Below, piece by piece: positions 1 through 5,813 of a stretch of 9,386 bases of DNA. Origin of the DNA: CALARM01 sp964431735. GTDB lineage: Bacteria; Vulcanimicrobiota; SpSt-956; JAKJGF01. The position numbers and the translations under genes were made by a program. The stretch spans positions 1 to 9,386 of the forward strand of contig CAYSLJ010000219.1 of assembly GCA_964431735.1 (NCBI GenBank), read 5' to 3'. Numbering within the stretch: position 1 is the first letter of the stretch; the number at the start of each line of letters is the position of its first letter. The notes under the pieces were generated by a model. The model saw nothing but the letters and a program-made list of their open reading frames with translations, was not told where the DNA came from and did no database searches.

Positions 1-2
1 CC

Positions 3-155
3 TGTCAGGCAGAAGCTGATAAAATGGTTACGAACTTATTTGGAGCGGTACTTAGTATCGTAACAGGTAAATTGGTACCCAAAAATATGGCACTCACTCC
101 TGTCCCTGGCCGGGCTCTGGAGGAAAAGATATGCCGTATTAAAAGAGAGTTATAA
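3..155 (+). CDS. Possible 3' end of a gene entering from the left edge (unrecognised)
   Basis: An open frame runs from the left edge to a TAA at 153-155, about 50 codons, ending in a basic tail (RIKREL). I do not recognise the protein. The core MVTNLFGAVL (codons from 24) recurs in an open frame at 255, and the four base differences over those 40 bases all fall at third codon positions, three of them silent. That hints at past coding constraint. However, the minus strand is also open here in a phase whose third positions coincide with these, so the pattern cannot tell which strand was coding. It could equally be an intergenic repeat that happens to be open. Low confidence. Confidence 0.2.
   Translation, partial: CQAEADKMVTNLFGAVLSIVTGKLVPKNMALTPVPGRALEEKICRIKREL
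24..63 (+). repeat. Direct repeat copy 1
   Basis: Forty bases match 255-294 with four substitutions. The copy is bounded by a perfect 7-base inverted pair, GTTACGA (27-33) and TCGTAAC (58-64), which resembles the GTTACGC/GTAACGC heptamers elsewhere in the window. Confidence 0.8.
101..133 (-). repeat. Inverted repeat arm, copy 1
   Basis: The reverse complement of these 33 bases matches 213-245 at 27 positions without gaps, ending in a shared CGGCCAGGGACA. In copy 2 this segment lies 9 bases before the direct repeat; here it lies 37 bases after it and inverted, so the block has been rearranged. Confidence 0.75.
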
Positions 156-212
156 ATTATATAGACGCAAAATATTAAACGTCTAAAAAACCAGTTTGTC
201 ACGCAACAGGAT

Positions 213-245
213 CATATATTTTCCGGAAGAGTTCGGCCAGGGACA
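213..245 (+). repeat. Inverted repeat arm, copy 2
   Basis: This is the partner of 101-133. It sits just upstream of the second direct-repeat copy in one open plus frame that runs from 165 to a TAG at 369-371. Confidence 0.75.
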
Positions 246-254
246 GATTTTAAT

Positions 255-294
255 ATGGTTACTAACTTATTTGGAGCGGTACTAAGGATTGTAA
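255..294 (+). repeat. Direct repeat copy 2
   Basis: This is the partner of 24-63 (36 of 40 bases identical). The flanking 7-base inverted pair of copy 1 is degraded here. Confidence 0.8.
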
Positions 295-307
295 GAAAAA
301 TAACTCC

Positions 308-333
308 GGCAAATTGTTGGAACAATAATTGCC
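308..333. other. Stem-loop next to heptamer array
   Basis: GGCAA (308-312) pairs with TTGCC (329-333) and ATTGT (313-317) with ACAAT (322-326), leaving a 4-base loop and a 2-base bulge (AA, 327-328). No T-run follows on the plus strand and none is obvious on the minus strand. It could be a terminator or RNA-stability hairpin for whatever gene enters from the left, or part of the repeat block. Confidence 0.4.
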
Positions 334-338
334 CTCCT

Positions 339-366
339 GTAACGCGTTACGCGTTACGCGTCACGA
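339..366 (-). repeat. Heptamer array, GTGACGC class (4 units)
   Basis: On the plus strand four 7-base units follow each other: GTAACGC, GTTACGC, GTTACGC, GTCACGA. On the minus strand, the folC sense strand, it begins TCGTGAC. GTAACGCGTTAC (339-350) is a perfect palindrome, and ACGCGT occurs three times. Confidence 0.9.
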
Positions 367-402
367 TATAGACTGTAAATATGATGGAGTTATTTTTTCA
401 CA
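353..402 (-). repeat. Gene-end module downstream of folC
   Basis: Read on the folC sense strand, these 50 bases match 9338-9386 with four substitutions and one single-base gap. The last 32 bases differ only by that gap. The module comprises TGTGAAAAAATAAC, an AT-rich spacer containing GTCTATATCGTGAC, and the start of the GTGACGC array. A more diverged relative follows ahbC. Confidence 0.85.
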
Positions 403-406
403 GACC

Positions 407-427
407 CTAACTGGTGACTGGTCACTG
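407..427 (-). repeat. Heptamer array, GTGACCA class, holding the folC stop
   Basis: On the minus strand three units read CAGTGAC, CAGTCAC, CAGTTAG. The TGA of the first unit (424-422) is the folC stop codon. The same class occurs at 4404-4428 in the same position relative to ahbC. Confidence 0.85.
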
Positions 428-1861
428 ATTGTTTTTTCTCCCTGTAATAATATCCTCTTTACTTACCCAGTGCGTTCGTAATTCACCTGCCAGATAGAGA
501 GAGCCTGTTATACATAACAGATCTTTTTCTCCTGTTACGGATAAACCGTAGTCCAGTGCATCAAAAGGATCCAGTTTTATTATGGCTTTACCGCCAAGTT
601 CTTTTATGACTGATACAATCTGTCTGGGGCTTACAGAGACTCTTCCTGCCACTCTCGGTAATGTTGCTATTATCAGATCAGTCAGAGGAACAATATGTTC
701 GAGCATTACTTTTATGTCTTTTCCCTCTATAGCACCGAGTATTACTATAAGTTTATCAAAGGAAAAATCACTTTTCAGCGATTTGCTCAGTACTTCCATT
801 TTGGCGGGATTGTGGGCGCCGTCTATTATAACGTTCTTACTTATAACTTCAATTCTTCCCGGTATTTTCACTTTTTTCAAGGAATTTCTCAGTACATCTT
901 CATCCAGGTCCATGCCGTTCATCAGTAATATCTGTTCAACTGCCGCAATGGCAGTTCCTGCATTCTCTATCTGATGTGAACCGGGAAGAGAAATTTCAAG
1001 TTCTTTATATTCATTATATCTGCTGTTATAATTAAATATGTTTTTATTAATTATTTCTATATTATAATCCCTCTCTATTGCCAGTAATTGAGAATGCTTT
1101 TTCAGTGCTTTCTCCTCTATTATTTGTAGCAATGAAGAATCTCTGCACCCTGTTATACAGATACTTTTAGGGCTTATTATATCTGCTTTATGAGATGCAA
1201 TGGATGAAAGAGTGTCACCCAGGTAATCCATGTGATCAAAAGATATGTTTGTAATAACGGATACAGAGGAAGAGGGTAGTATTTTTGTATAATCATTTTC
1301 CCATCCCAGTCCTGTTTCTATTACTGAAAGATCAGGTTTTTCCTCCATAAAATATAAGAGTGCCGTAGAGAAAATTGTTTCATGATAGGAAGGAGGGCCG
1401 TATATATCGTTCTCATACATATCATCAGTAGCTTCTTTTACTGTTTTTAGATGTCTTACAAAATCTTCAGTACCTATAAAATAATTGTTCAGTTTTATCC
1501 TTTCCATTGCAAGGGTAAGGTGTGGTGATGTATAGAGGGAGACCGTGAGATCCATATTTTTCAATATTTCATGAGCAATAATAGACACGGAACCTTTGCC
1601 GCTTGTGCCTGCAATATGAAGAACCTTCAGGTTTTTATATGGATGATGAAGGTTTTCCATGAGAACTTTCATTCTTTTCAGTCCCATTCCATCCCGGATT
1701 TCTTCGTCAGCAACTCCTTCATCTCTAAAATATTCCTCATAGGTTTTATCTCCGATATGGCCCGGTTTTTTACCGAATGGCACCTTCTTTACTATAGAAA
1801 GATTCAGTAATGATTCTAAATATCTTTCAGCTTTTAAATAATTTTGTATAACATGTTTCAT
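422..1861 (-). CDS. folC: FolC-like folylpolyglutamate/dihydrofolate synthase (Mur ligase family)
   Basis: This predicted cytosolic ATP-dependent ligase adds glutamate to folates or dihydropteroate. Visible features are the P-loop GTSGKGS (85-91), TSPHL (111-115), ITNISFDH (203-210) with H210, the probably carbamylated lysine K225, PGRIE (334-338) opening the C-terminal ligase domain, DGAHNP (347-352) and GSLYLAGELR (453-462). At 479 residues it is longer than typical FolC (about 420-450), mainly through extra sequence before the P-loop around residues 25-60. Two conserved sites deviate: the family GLGGRxDxTN reads GLGWENDYT (184-192), and the usual EKAGIIKP reads HKADIISP (224-231). The start is ATG at 1861 with AAAAGGAA (1878-1871) 9 bases upstream, inside a GTGAAAA heptamer unit. 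It lies 93 bases after the kinase gene on the same strand, so co-transcription is likely. The stop lies in a heptamer array. A divergent Mur ligase acting on another substrate is possible. Confidence 0.87.
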   Translation of the reverse strand: MKHVIQNYLKAERYLESLLNLSIVKKVPFGKKPGHIGDKTYEEYFRDEGVADEEIRDGMGLKRMKVLMENLHHPYKNLKVLHIAGTSGKGSVSIIAHEILKNMDLTVSLYTSPHLTLAMERIKLNNYFIGTEDFVRHLKTVKEATDDMYENDIYGPPSYHETIFSTALLYFMEEKPDLSVIETGLGWENDYTKILPSSSVSVITNISFDHMDYLGDTLSSIASHKADIISPKSICITGCRDSSLLQIIEEKALKKHSQLLAIERDYNIEIINKNIFNYNSRYNEYKELEISLPGSHQIENAGTAIAAVEQILLMNGMDLDEDVLRNSLKKVKIPGRIEVISKNVIIDGAHNPAKMEVLSKSLKSDFSFDKLIVILGAIEGKDIKVMLEHIVPLTDLIIATLPRVAGRVSVSPRQIVSVIKELGGKAIIKLDPFDALDYGLSVTGEKDLLCITGSLYLAGELRTHWVSKEDIITGRKNNQ

Positions 1862-1887
1862 AACTGATTATTCCTTTTCACTATAAT

Positions 1888-1950
1888 CGTAACGCGTAAT
1901 GCGTATGATTTATATTTCCACGCATCACGAATTACGCATCACGCATAACG
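1888..1950. repeat. Opposed heptamer arrays between the kinase gene and folC
   Basis: Plus-strand units CGTAACG, CGTAATG, CGTATGA (1888-1908) face minus-strand units CGTTATG, CGTGATG, CGTAATT, CGTGATG, CGTGG (1950-1918). The two arms can pair imperfectly around a loop of about 10 bases, so the kinase-folC transcript would carry a hairpin between the genes. The kinase stop lies 5 bases before the minus-strand array. Confidence 0.85.
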
Positions 1951-1954
1951 TATT

Positions 1955-3934
1955 TCACTGTGAATGTTTCAATATACTTCCCCTTTTACCTGCAGACCAT
2001 CCATTGAAGGGATCTACAAAATAAAAATCACTGCCTGTGAGATAGAGGGAATTCTCTTTTTTCCAGGTCATTCCTCCGTCTGTTGTAGAGAGATAGCTTA
2101 TTCCCAGGCCAAATAATGCATCTTTCCCTATACCCATAATATGTCCGCAGTATTTATCCGTAAATTGAATATTATAAAGACATATAAATCCTTCGCTGTA
2201 CTGTTTTTTCCAGGTAATGCCTCCGTCAGTCGTATGAAAAACGGCCCATGTCAATCTGCCGGCTTTTTCTGTTTCAAATCCTGTAATCCATCCGTTATTA
2301 GAATCAATAAAATCTATGCCTGTTATTACGGCAATATCATCTATATTCCGGCCATCCCAGCTTTTACCCCCGTCTTTTGTATGAAGTATTCTTGCAGAGT
2401 ATTTATTTTTACCGCTTTTCACCTGCAGTGAGAACCATCCCTCCAGAGGACTTATAAAACTGAGTAAACTGGACGTTCCTGTTGTTCCTGTATCATATTT
2501 TCTCCACATACCATCTGATGTAATATGGAATATACTTCCTGTTTCTCCTGAAGCCCATGCATTGGACAGATCTACCATATCGACTTCTTCAAAATGTTCC
2601 GAATTTTTACATTCCTTTTTTTTCCAGGTAATTCCTCCGTCCCTGGTAAGTAATATAAGTCCAAGACATTTCTCTTTTTCCCATTCCTTACCTATCGCCC
2701 ATCCCCTCATAGAATCTGCAAAATAAATGCCTTTCAGATCTGCTTTTGTATTGCTTTTTTGTTTTTTCCATGTTTCTCCCGAATCAACAGTCTGCAAAAT
2801 TATACCGTTGTCTCCTGCAATCCATCCGTTATTCAGGTCTGTAAAATAAATTCTATTCAAATTTTCTTCCGTTCCGCTTTCCTTCAATGTCCAGTCAGAA
2901 CTATATAATCTGGATACATTATATAAAGCTATCCCTGTTACAACAAAAAGAAGAAGAAAAAATATAAGAACAGATAAAATAACCTTTCTGAAAGTTAACA
3001 TATTCCATGTTTTTCTGATAAATCCGGGACTGTTTTTTTGTTTTTCTACTTTTTCCAGTGCTTCCAGCATGGCTTTTGCATTTTTATACCTGAGAGAAAT
3101 CTTGTTGTTTACAGCTTTCATAACAATATGGTCAAGTGCGGGTGATATGCCTGATATAATATTTTTTATAGGCTCAAGCTTAAAAGGAAGGGGTTTTTCA
3201 CCTGTAAGGAGATGATGCATTGTAGCTCCCAGTGAATATATGTCTGAACGTGGTTCCGGTTCTCCCTGACATTGCTCTTCAGATATATAACCGAGTGTTC
3301 CTATGGCAGTTTTCTGTGTATGACTGTCCTGATTTACTGTTCTCGCTATGCCGAAATCAATAAGCATTGCTCTGCCGTCTTTATGAATCATAATATTTGC
3401 AGGTTTCAGATCCCTGTATATTACAGGAGGTGTCTGGCTGTGAAGATAATCCAGGACTTTCAAAATCTGTTTTGACCATTCGATGATTTTATCTTCAGGT
3501 AAACCGGGATTTCCTTCTTTATTCAGTATTGTTTCCAGATCTTCTCCGTCTATAAAATTCATTACCAGATAATATCTATTATTGGTGACAAAATAATCAT
3601 AAACTTTCGGAAGGTTTGCATGATCGAGACCTGCCAGAATCTTGGCTTCTCTGTAGAACCATTCTTTTGCATCTTTCTGTCTCTGAGCGTTCCCGGAAGG
3701 AGGGGACAGCTCTTTTATGGCACATATACTGTTTAATGTAATATCCAGACCTTTGTATACGGAGCCCATTCCTCCGCTTCTTAAATGTGTGAGGATTTTA
3801 TACCGGTTTTGAAGTAATGTTTCTTCCATAAGAGGGCCAGGAGGAAATAAGTCTTTTAATGATGCCTGGCAATTACTGCAAATTTCAGCACCTTCTTCAT
3901 TTCCGTTGCCACAATTATTACAGAAGAAAGACAC
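1955..3934 (-). CDS. Transmembrane Ser/Thr protein kinase with zinc ribbon and Ycf48-like propeller
   Basis: A 659-residue predicted receptor kinase. An N-terminal zinc ribbon has C5, C8, C19 and C22. The kinase domain (about 45-295) shows a glycine loop LRSGGMGSVYKG (51-62), ATP-binding K74, E96, catalytic YRDLKPAN (173-180, D175 and N180) and DFG (193-195). The activation segment ends GTLGYISEEQ, so the usual APE triplet is SEE with its last glutamate kept. One membrane helix lies at about 317-338. The rest is a predicted extracytoplasmic beta-propeller of the Ycf48/BNR type, with DGGxTWKK-like motifs at about 383, 430, 519, 568 and 617, a degenerate one near 472, and about seven GW-type strands, hence six or seven blades. 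The start is GTG with AGGGAGG 8 bases upstream (3949-3943). Inference: it senses an outside ligand or structure and phosphorylates cytosolic targets. It precedes folC on the same strand. Confidence 0.93.
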   Translation of the reverse strand: MSFFCNNCGNGNEEGAEICSNCQASLKDLFPPGPLMEETLLQNRYKILTHLRSGGMGSVYKGLDITLNSICAIKELSPPSGNAQRQKDAKEWFYREAKILAGLDHANLPKVYDYFVTNNRYYLVMNFIDGEDLETILNKEGNPGLPEDKIIEWSKQILKVLDYLHSQTPPVIYRDLKPANIMIHKDGRAMLIDFGIARTVNQDSHTQKTAIGTLGYISEEQCQGEPEPRSDIYSLGATMHHLLTGEKPLPFKLEPIKNIISGISPALDHIVMKAVNNKISLRYKNAKAMLEALEKVEKQKNSPGFIRKTWNMLTFRKVILSVLIFFLLLFVVTGIALYNVSRLYSSDWTLKESGTEENLNRIYFTDLNNGWIAGDNGIILQTVDSGETWKKQKSNTKADLKGIYFADSMRGWAIGKEWEKEKCLGLILLTRDGGITWKKKECKNSEHFEEVDMVDLSNAWASGETGSIFHITSDGMWRKYDTGTTGTSSLLSFISPLEGWFSLQVKSGKNKYSARILHTKDGGKSWDGRNIDDIAVITGIDFIDSNNGWITGFETEKAGRLTWAVFHTTDGGITWKKQYSEGFICLYNIQFTDKYCGHIMGIGKDALFGLGISYLSTTDGGMTWKKENSLYLTGSDFYFVDPFNGWSAGKRGSILKHSQ

Positions 3935-3942
3935 AGTTCGGG

Positions 3943-3949
3943 CCTCCCT
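3943..3949 (-). promoter_or_regulatory. Ribosome binding site fixing a GTG start for the kinase
   Basis: On the minus strand AGGGAGG lies 8 bases before the GTG at 3934-3932. The codons that follow encode the zinc-ribbon cysteines at once, so this non-ATG start is well supported. Confidence 0.8.
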
Positions 3950-3957
3950 GTTTGATT

Positions 3958-3976
3958 CGTGACGCGTGACGCGTGG
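3958..3976 (+). repeat. Heptamer array, GTGACGC class, in the kinase leader
   Basis: Plus-strand units read CGTGACG, CGTGACG, CGTGG. The array lies 23 bases upstream of the kinase start and antisense to it, unlike the arrays that follow genes. It contains two ACGCGT sites. Confidence 0.9.
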
Positions 3977-4017
3977 CTTCTATTAACCATTTGAGTAAAA
4001 TTAAAACTCAGATAATA

Positions 4018-4023
4018 ATTATA
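4018..4023 (-). promoter_or_regulatory. Possible -10 box for the kinase gene
   Basis: On the minus strand TATAAT (4023-4018) lies about 84 bases before the GTG start. No good -35 hexamer is visible at 16-18 bases. A 5-base inverted pair, TGAGT (3992-3996) and ACTCA (4006-4010), follows in the would-be leader. Tentative. Confidence 0.3.
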
Positions 4024-4144
4024 TCACAGGAATAAAGGAGAATCCAGAAAATTTATAGATGGTGGAGGGTGAGATAGTGTTTTTTATGACAGGTAGATTC
4101 ATTTTTACTGGAAAGTGCACTTGATTTTGTAAATCTATTAATTA

Positions 4145-4211
4145 GTGAAAAGTGAGTAGTGAATAGTGAAAAGTAAGTAAAACCCACTTTTTTTCACTTT
4201 TCACTTTTCAC
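4145..4211. repeat. Opposed GTGAAAA heptamer arrays (hairpin core, copy A)
   Basis: The left arm has five plus-strand units: GTGAAAA, GTGAGTA, GTGAATA, GTGAAAA, GTAAGTA. The right arm has three TTTTCAC units, which are GTGAAAA on the minus strand. The arms can fold into a long stem. The tip AAGTAAGTAA is shared with the copies at 5661-5715 and 6520-6558. Confidence 0.9.
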
Positions 4212-4266
4212 TCTTAATATTCTGTGATAGATTTCTTTTTCCATTGTATATAAAATCACCTGGCAT
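4208..4266 (+). repeat. Flank of the GTGAAAA module, copy 1
   Basis: These 59 bases align without gaps to 6555-6613 with about ten substitutions. Both include ATTCTGT, ATTTCTTT, TCCATT and TATATAAA. The similarity shows that the heptamer hairpin belongs to a larger dispersed element. Confidence 0.85.
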
Positions 4267-4341
4267 TTTTTTATGCAATCGGAGGGTGAAGAGTTTTATA
4301 TAATTATTAGGAATGGAAATTTATTAATAGTCTTTTCCCTC

Positions 4342-4364
4342 GCTTAACGCGTTACGCGTCACGA
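4342..4364 (-). repeat. Heptamer array, GTGACGC class, downstream of ahbC
   Basis: Plus-strand units read GCTTAAC, GCGTTAC, GCGTCAC, GA. Read on the ahbC strand this is TCGTGACGCGTAACGC, as after folC and the GH57 gene. It includes the palindrome TAACGCGTTA. Confidence 0.9.
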
Positions 4365-4403
4365 TTTAATATATTTGAGAAAGTTATTTAATTGTCATTA
4401 CTT

Positions 4404-4428
4404 ACTGGTCACTGGTCACTGGTCACTG
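4404..4428 (-). repeat. Heptamer array, GTGACCA class, holding the ahbC stop
   Basis: Three and a half perfect ACTGGTC units on the plus strand read CAGTGACCAGTGACC on the ahbC strand. The first TGA (4425-4423) is the ahbC stop codon. About 39 bases of AT-rich spacer containing AAATAAC separate this from the GTGACGC array at 4342-4364, the same order as after folC. Confidence 0.92.
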
Positions 4429-5625
4429 AAAAATTTCTTCATCTGTAAGATAACATGCAGGATCTTCTTCCCAGGGATCTCCGTAAAATACATCGGCTCT
4501 TACTCTCATTGAACCACCGCATATGTCCAGCCATTTACAGCGGGAACATCGGCCTTTAATCAATTCTTTTCTGTCCTTTAGCCCTGCCATGAGAGGGTCT
4601 GACATGTCCGTCCATATGTTACTGAAAGGCTTATTTCTTACATTGCCGACACTGTAATGCATCCAGAATTGATCGGCATGAACTTCTCCATTGAAATCTA
4701 TACAGGCAATTCCAACTCCGGAACTGTACATTCCTCCTCTGTTCCAGGAAATAAGTTTTAATGTTTCATCGGCTCTTTCCCTGAGACCTTTTTCTAAAAG
4801 TTTCAGATAGACATATATACCGTCTGCATGATTTGCCACTGTAAGGATATCCTTTGTAAGTCCTCTTTTATGAAAATCTTCTGTTCTATGTATAATAATA
4901 TCCAGTGCATTTCTTGTTTCTTCATGGGAAAGATCATCTCCTGAAATCTTTCTTCCCCGCCCGGAATAGGCAAGATGATAAAAGCATGCCCTCTCTATAT
5001 CTTCTTCTTCTATAAAATCAAAAATTTGTTCCAGATCTTTATAGTTATGCCCTGTAAGGGTAAGACGGAGTCCAACTTTTTGACCGGCAGACCGGCAGTT
5101 TCTGAAACCGTTAACTGCTTCTTTGAAGGCACCTTTAGAACCGCGAAACCTGTCGTTTACTTCTCCTATACCGTCCAGGCTTATACCTGCATAGGTAAAG
5201 CCTGAATCTTTTATTTTTTTTGCCACACTTTCCGTTATCATTGTTCCATTTGTTGAAAGAGTCGGTCTGAGACCCAGTGAAGCGGCATAATCTGCAAGCT
5301 CAAACAGATCATGCCTCATAAGAGGTTCTCCGCCGGAAAACAATATGGCAGGAATACTGAAATCAGCCAGGTCTTTTAATAGGACTTTCCCTTCTTCTGT
5401 AGTCAGTTCGCCTGTATATGCTTTATTATGAGAATCTGTATAACAGTGAATACATCTCAGGTTACATGTTCTGGTAATATTCCATACTGTAACCGGTCTT
5501 CTTTCAGAAGCATGTGCCGGGATCGTTTCACTTACAGTGGAAGATGTCCCGTGAAAATGTTGGCCATATCTTATCCTGTCTCCGCTGCTTTTTTCTCCGC
5601 AGTATAATTTACTTATATTAATCAT
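4423..5625 (-). CDS. ahbC: AhbC/NirJ-type radical SAM/SPASM enzyme (probable 12,18-didecarboxysiroheme deacetylase)
   Basis: A 400-residue radical SAM protein. It starts MINISKLYCG and keeps DRIRYG (16-21), as AhbC proteins do. The 4Fe-4S site is CNLRCIHC (C54, C58, C61), GGEP is at 98-101, STNGT at 124-128 and GISLDG at 147-152. The C-terminal SPASM-like region has C308, C360, C363, C369 and C391 for an auxiliary cluster and ends in the family-typical CYLTDEE. AhbC removes acetate side chains from didecarboxysiroheme in the siroheme-dependent heme b route; its relative NirJ acts in heme d1 synthesis, and the sequence cannot fully separate them. ATG at 5625 is chosen because AGAAAGG lies 8 bases upstream and the family N-terminus begins there; a TTG at 5652 would add nine unsupported residues. 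No other ahb, nir or siroheme gene is in the window. It is transcribed divergently from the M50 gene. Confidence 0.9.
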   Translation of the reverse strand: MINISKLYCGEKSSGDRIRYGQHFHGTSSTVSETIPAHASERRPVTVWNITRTCNLRCIHCYTDSHNKAYTGELTTEEGKVLLKDLADFSIPAILFSGGEPLMRHDLFELADYAASLGLRPTLSTNGTMITESVAKKIKDSGFTYAGISLDGIGEVNDRFRGSKGAFKEAVNGFRNCRSAGQKVGLRLTLTGHNYKDLEQIFDFIEEEDIERACFYHLAYSGRGRKISGDDLSHEETRNALDIIIHRTEDFHKRGLTKDILTVANHADGIYVYLKLLEKGLRERADETLKLISWNRGGMYSSGVGIACIDFNGEVHADQFWMHYSVGNVRNKPFSNIWTDMSDPLMAGLKDRKELIKGRCSRCKWLDICGGSMRVRADVFYGDPWEEDPACYLTDEEIFQ

Positions 5626-5633
5626 TTTTTTTA

Positions 5634-5640
5634 CCTTTCT
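5634..5640 (-). promoter_or_regulatory. Ribosome binding site deciding the ahbC start
   Basis: On the minus strand AGAAAGG is followed by eight bases (TAAAAAAA) and ATG at 5625-5623. This favours ATG over the in-frame TTG 27 bases upstream. Confidence 0.75.
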
Positions 5641-5654
5641 TACTGATAACAAAA

Positions 5655-5660
5655 ATTATA
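5655..5660 (-). promoter_or_regulatory. Possible -10 box for ahbC abutting a heptamer array
   Basis: On the minus strand TATAAT (5660-5655) lies 29 bases before the ATG, giving a short leader. The position expected for a -35 box falls inside the opposed heptamer array and shows no good match (ACAGGA at 17 bases). Tentative. Confidence 0.4.
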
Positions 5661-5715
5661 GTGAAAAGTAAGTAATGTCCTGTTTTTCACTATTCACTGT
5701 TCACTTTTCACTCAC
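5661..5715. repeat. Opposed GTGAAAA heptamer arrays (hairpin core, copy B)
   Basis: The left arm is GTGAAAA, GTAAGTA. The right arm is TTTTCAC, TATTCAC, TGTTCAC, TTTTCAC, TCAC. The tip AAGTAAGTAATGTCCTGT recurs, inverted and with few changes, at about 6535-6555. The 59-base flank is absent here. The core sits between the divergent ahbC and M50 genes. Confidence 0.9.
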
Positions 5716-5770
5716 TATATAATACTTCTTTTTTTATCTTTTTCTCCCTTTAATATTATTGTAAAAAATA

Positions 5771-5779
5771 TGGTATAAT
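5771..5779 (+). promoter_or_regulatory. Extended -10 promoter of the M50 gene
   Basis: TGGTATAAT is an ideal extended -10 (TGN plus TATAAT at 5774-5779). The -35 region is weak (TAATAT at 17 bases), as is common with extended -10 promoters. AGGAGG at 5800-5805 lies 8 bases before the ATG at 5814. Confidence 0.65.
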
Positions 5780-5813
5780 TATTTAAAATTCATTTTTACA
5801 GGAGGTAATTTTT

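Larger units (their letters stand above)
1..338. other. Left-edge region without a confident gene; duplicated block
   Basis: This stretch has no convincing complete gene. It holds a direct repeat (24-63 and 255-294), an inverted pair (101-133 and 213-245), a short stem TAGACG/CGTCTA (162-167 and 180-185), a stretch at 160-177 resembling the spacer of the gene-end module, and a stem-loop at 308-333. A minus-strand frame from GTG at 202 to the left edge has no visible ribosome binding site. Confidence 0.6.
4081..4274. repeat. Long imperfect inverted repeat upstream of the kinase (MITE-like)
   Basis: The outer arms resemble each other when inverted: ATGACAGGTAGATT on the left (4087-4100) against ATGCCAGGTGATT on the minus strand of the right (4266-4254). 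Both are bordered by T/A runs. The inner arms are opposed GTGAAAA heptamer arrays (4145-4179 and 4191-4211) around a short ACCCAC-containing loop. The right flank (4208-4266) recurs at 6555-6613. It has no coding capacity. The structure fits a small non-autonomous or REP-like element; the left arm is diverged, so its boundary is approximate. Confidence 0.6.

Noticed and set aside
5..202. Minus-strand ORF of 65 codons at the left edge
   Set aside because: It has a GTG start without a ribosome binding site and overlaps the duplicated block. I cannot choose this strand over the plus strand.
339..428. CRISPR array or phage attachment site
   Set aside because: Units are only 7 bases without unique spacers, and no cas or integrase gene is near.
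582..974. 130-codon plus-strand ORF opposite folC
   Set aside because: It lies wholly antisense to a well-supported gene and its translation has no recognisable motif.
4273..4347. 24-codon plus-strand ORF ending in a TAACGCG heptamer
   Set aside because: It has no ribosome binding site and a composition like the surrounding intergenic DNA; the stop is a by-product of the array.
5626..5652. TTG start for ahbC nine codons upstream
   Set aside because: The family N-terminus MINISKLYCG begins at the ATG, which has its own ribosome binding site.
5626..5813. Riboswitch or small RNA in the ahbC/M50 intergenic region
   Set aside because: The only structure visible is the opposed heptamer array; no known riboswitch core was recognised.
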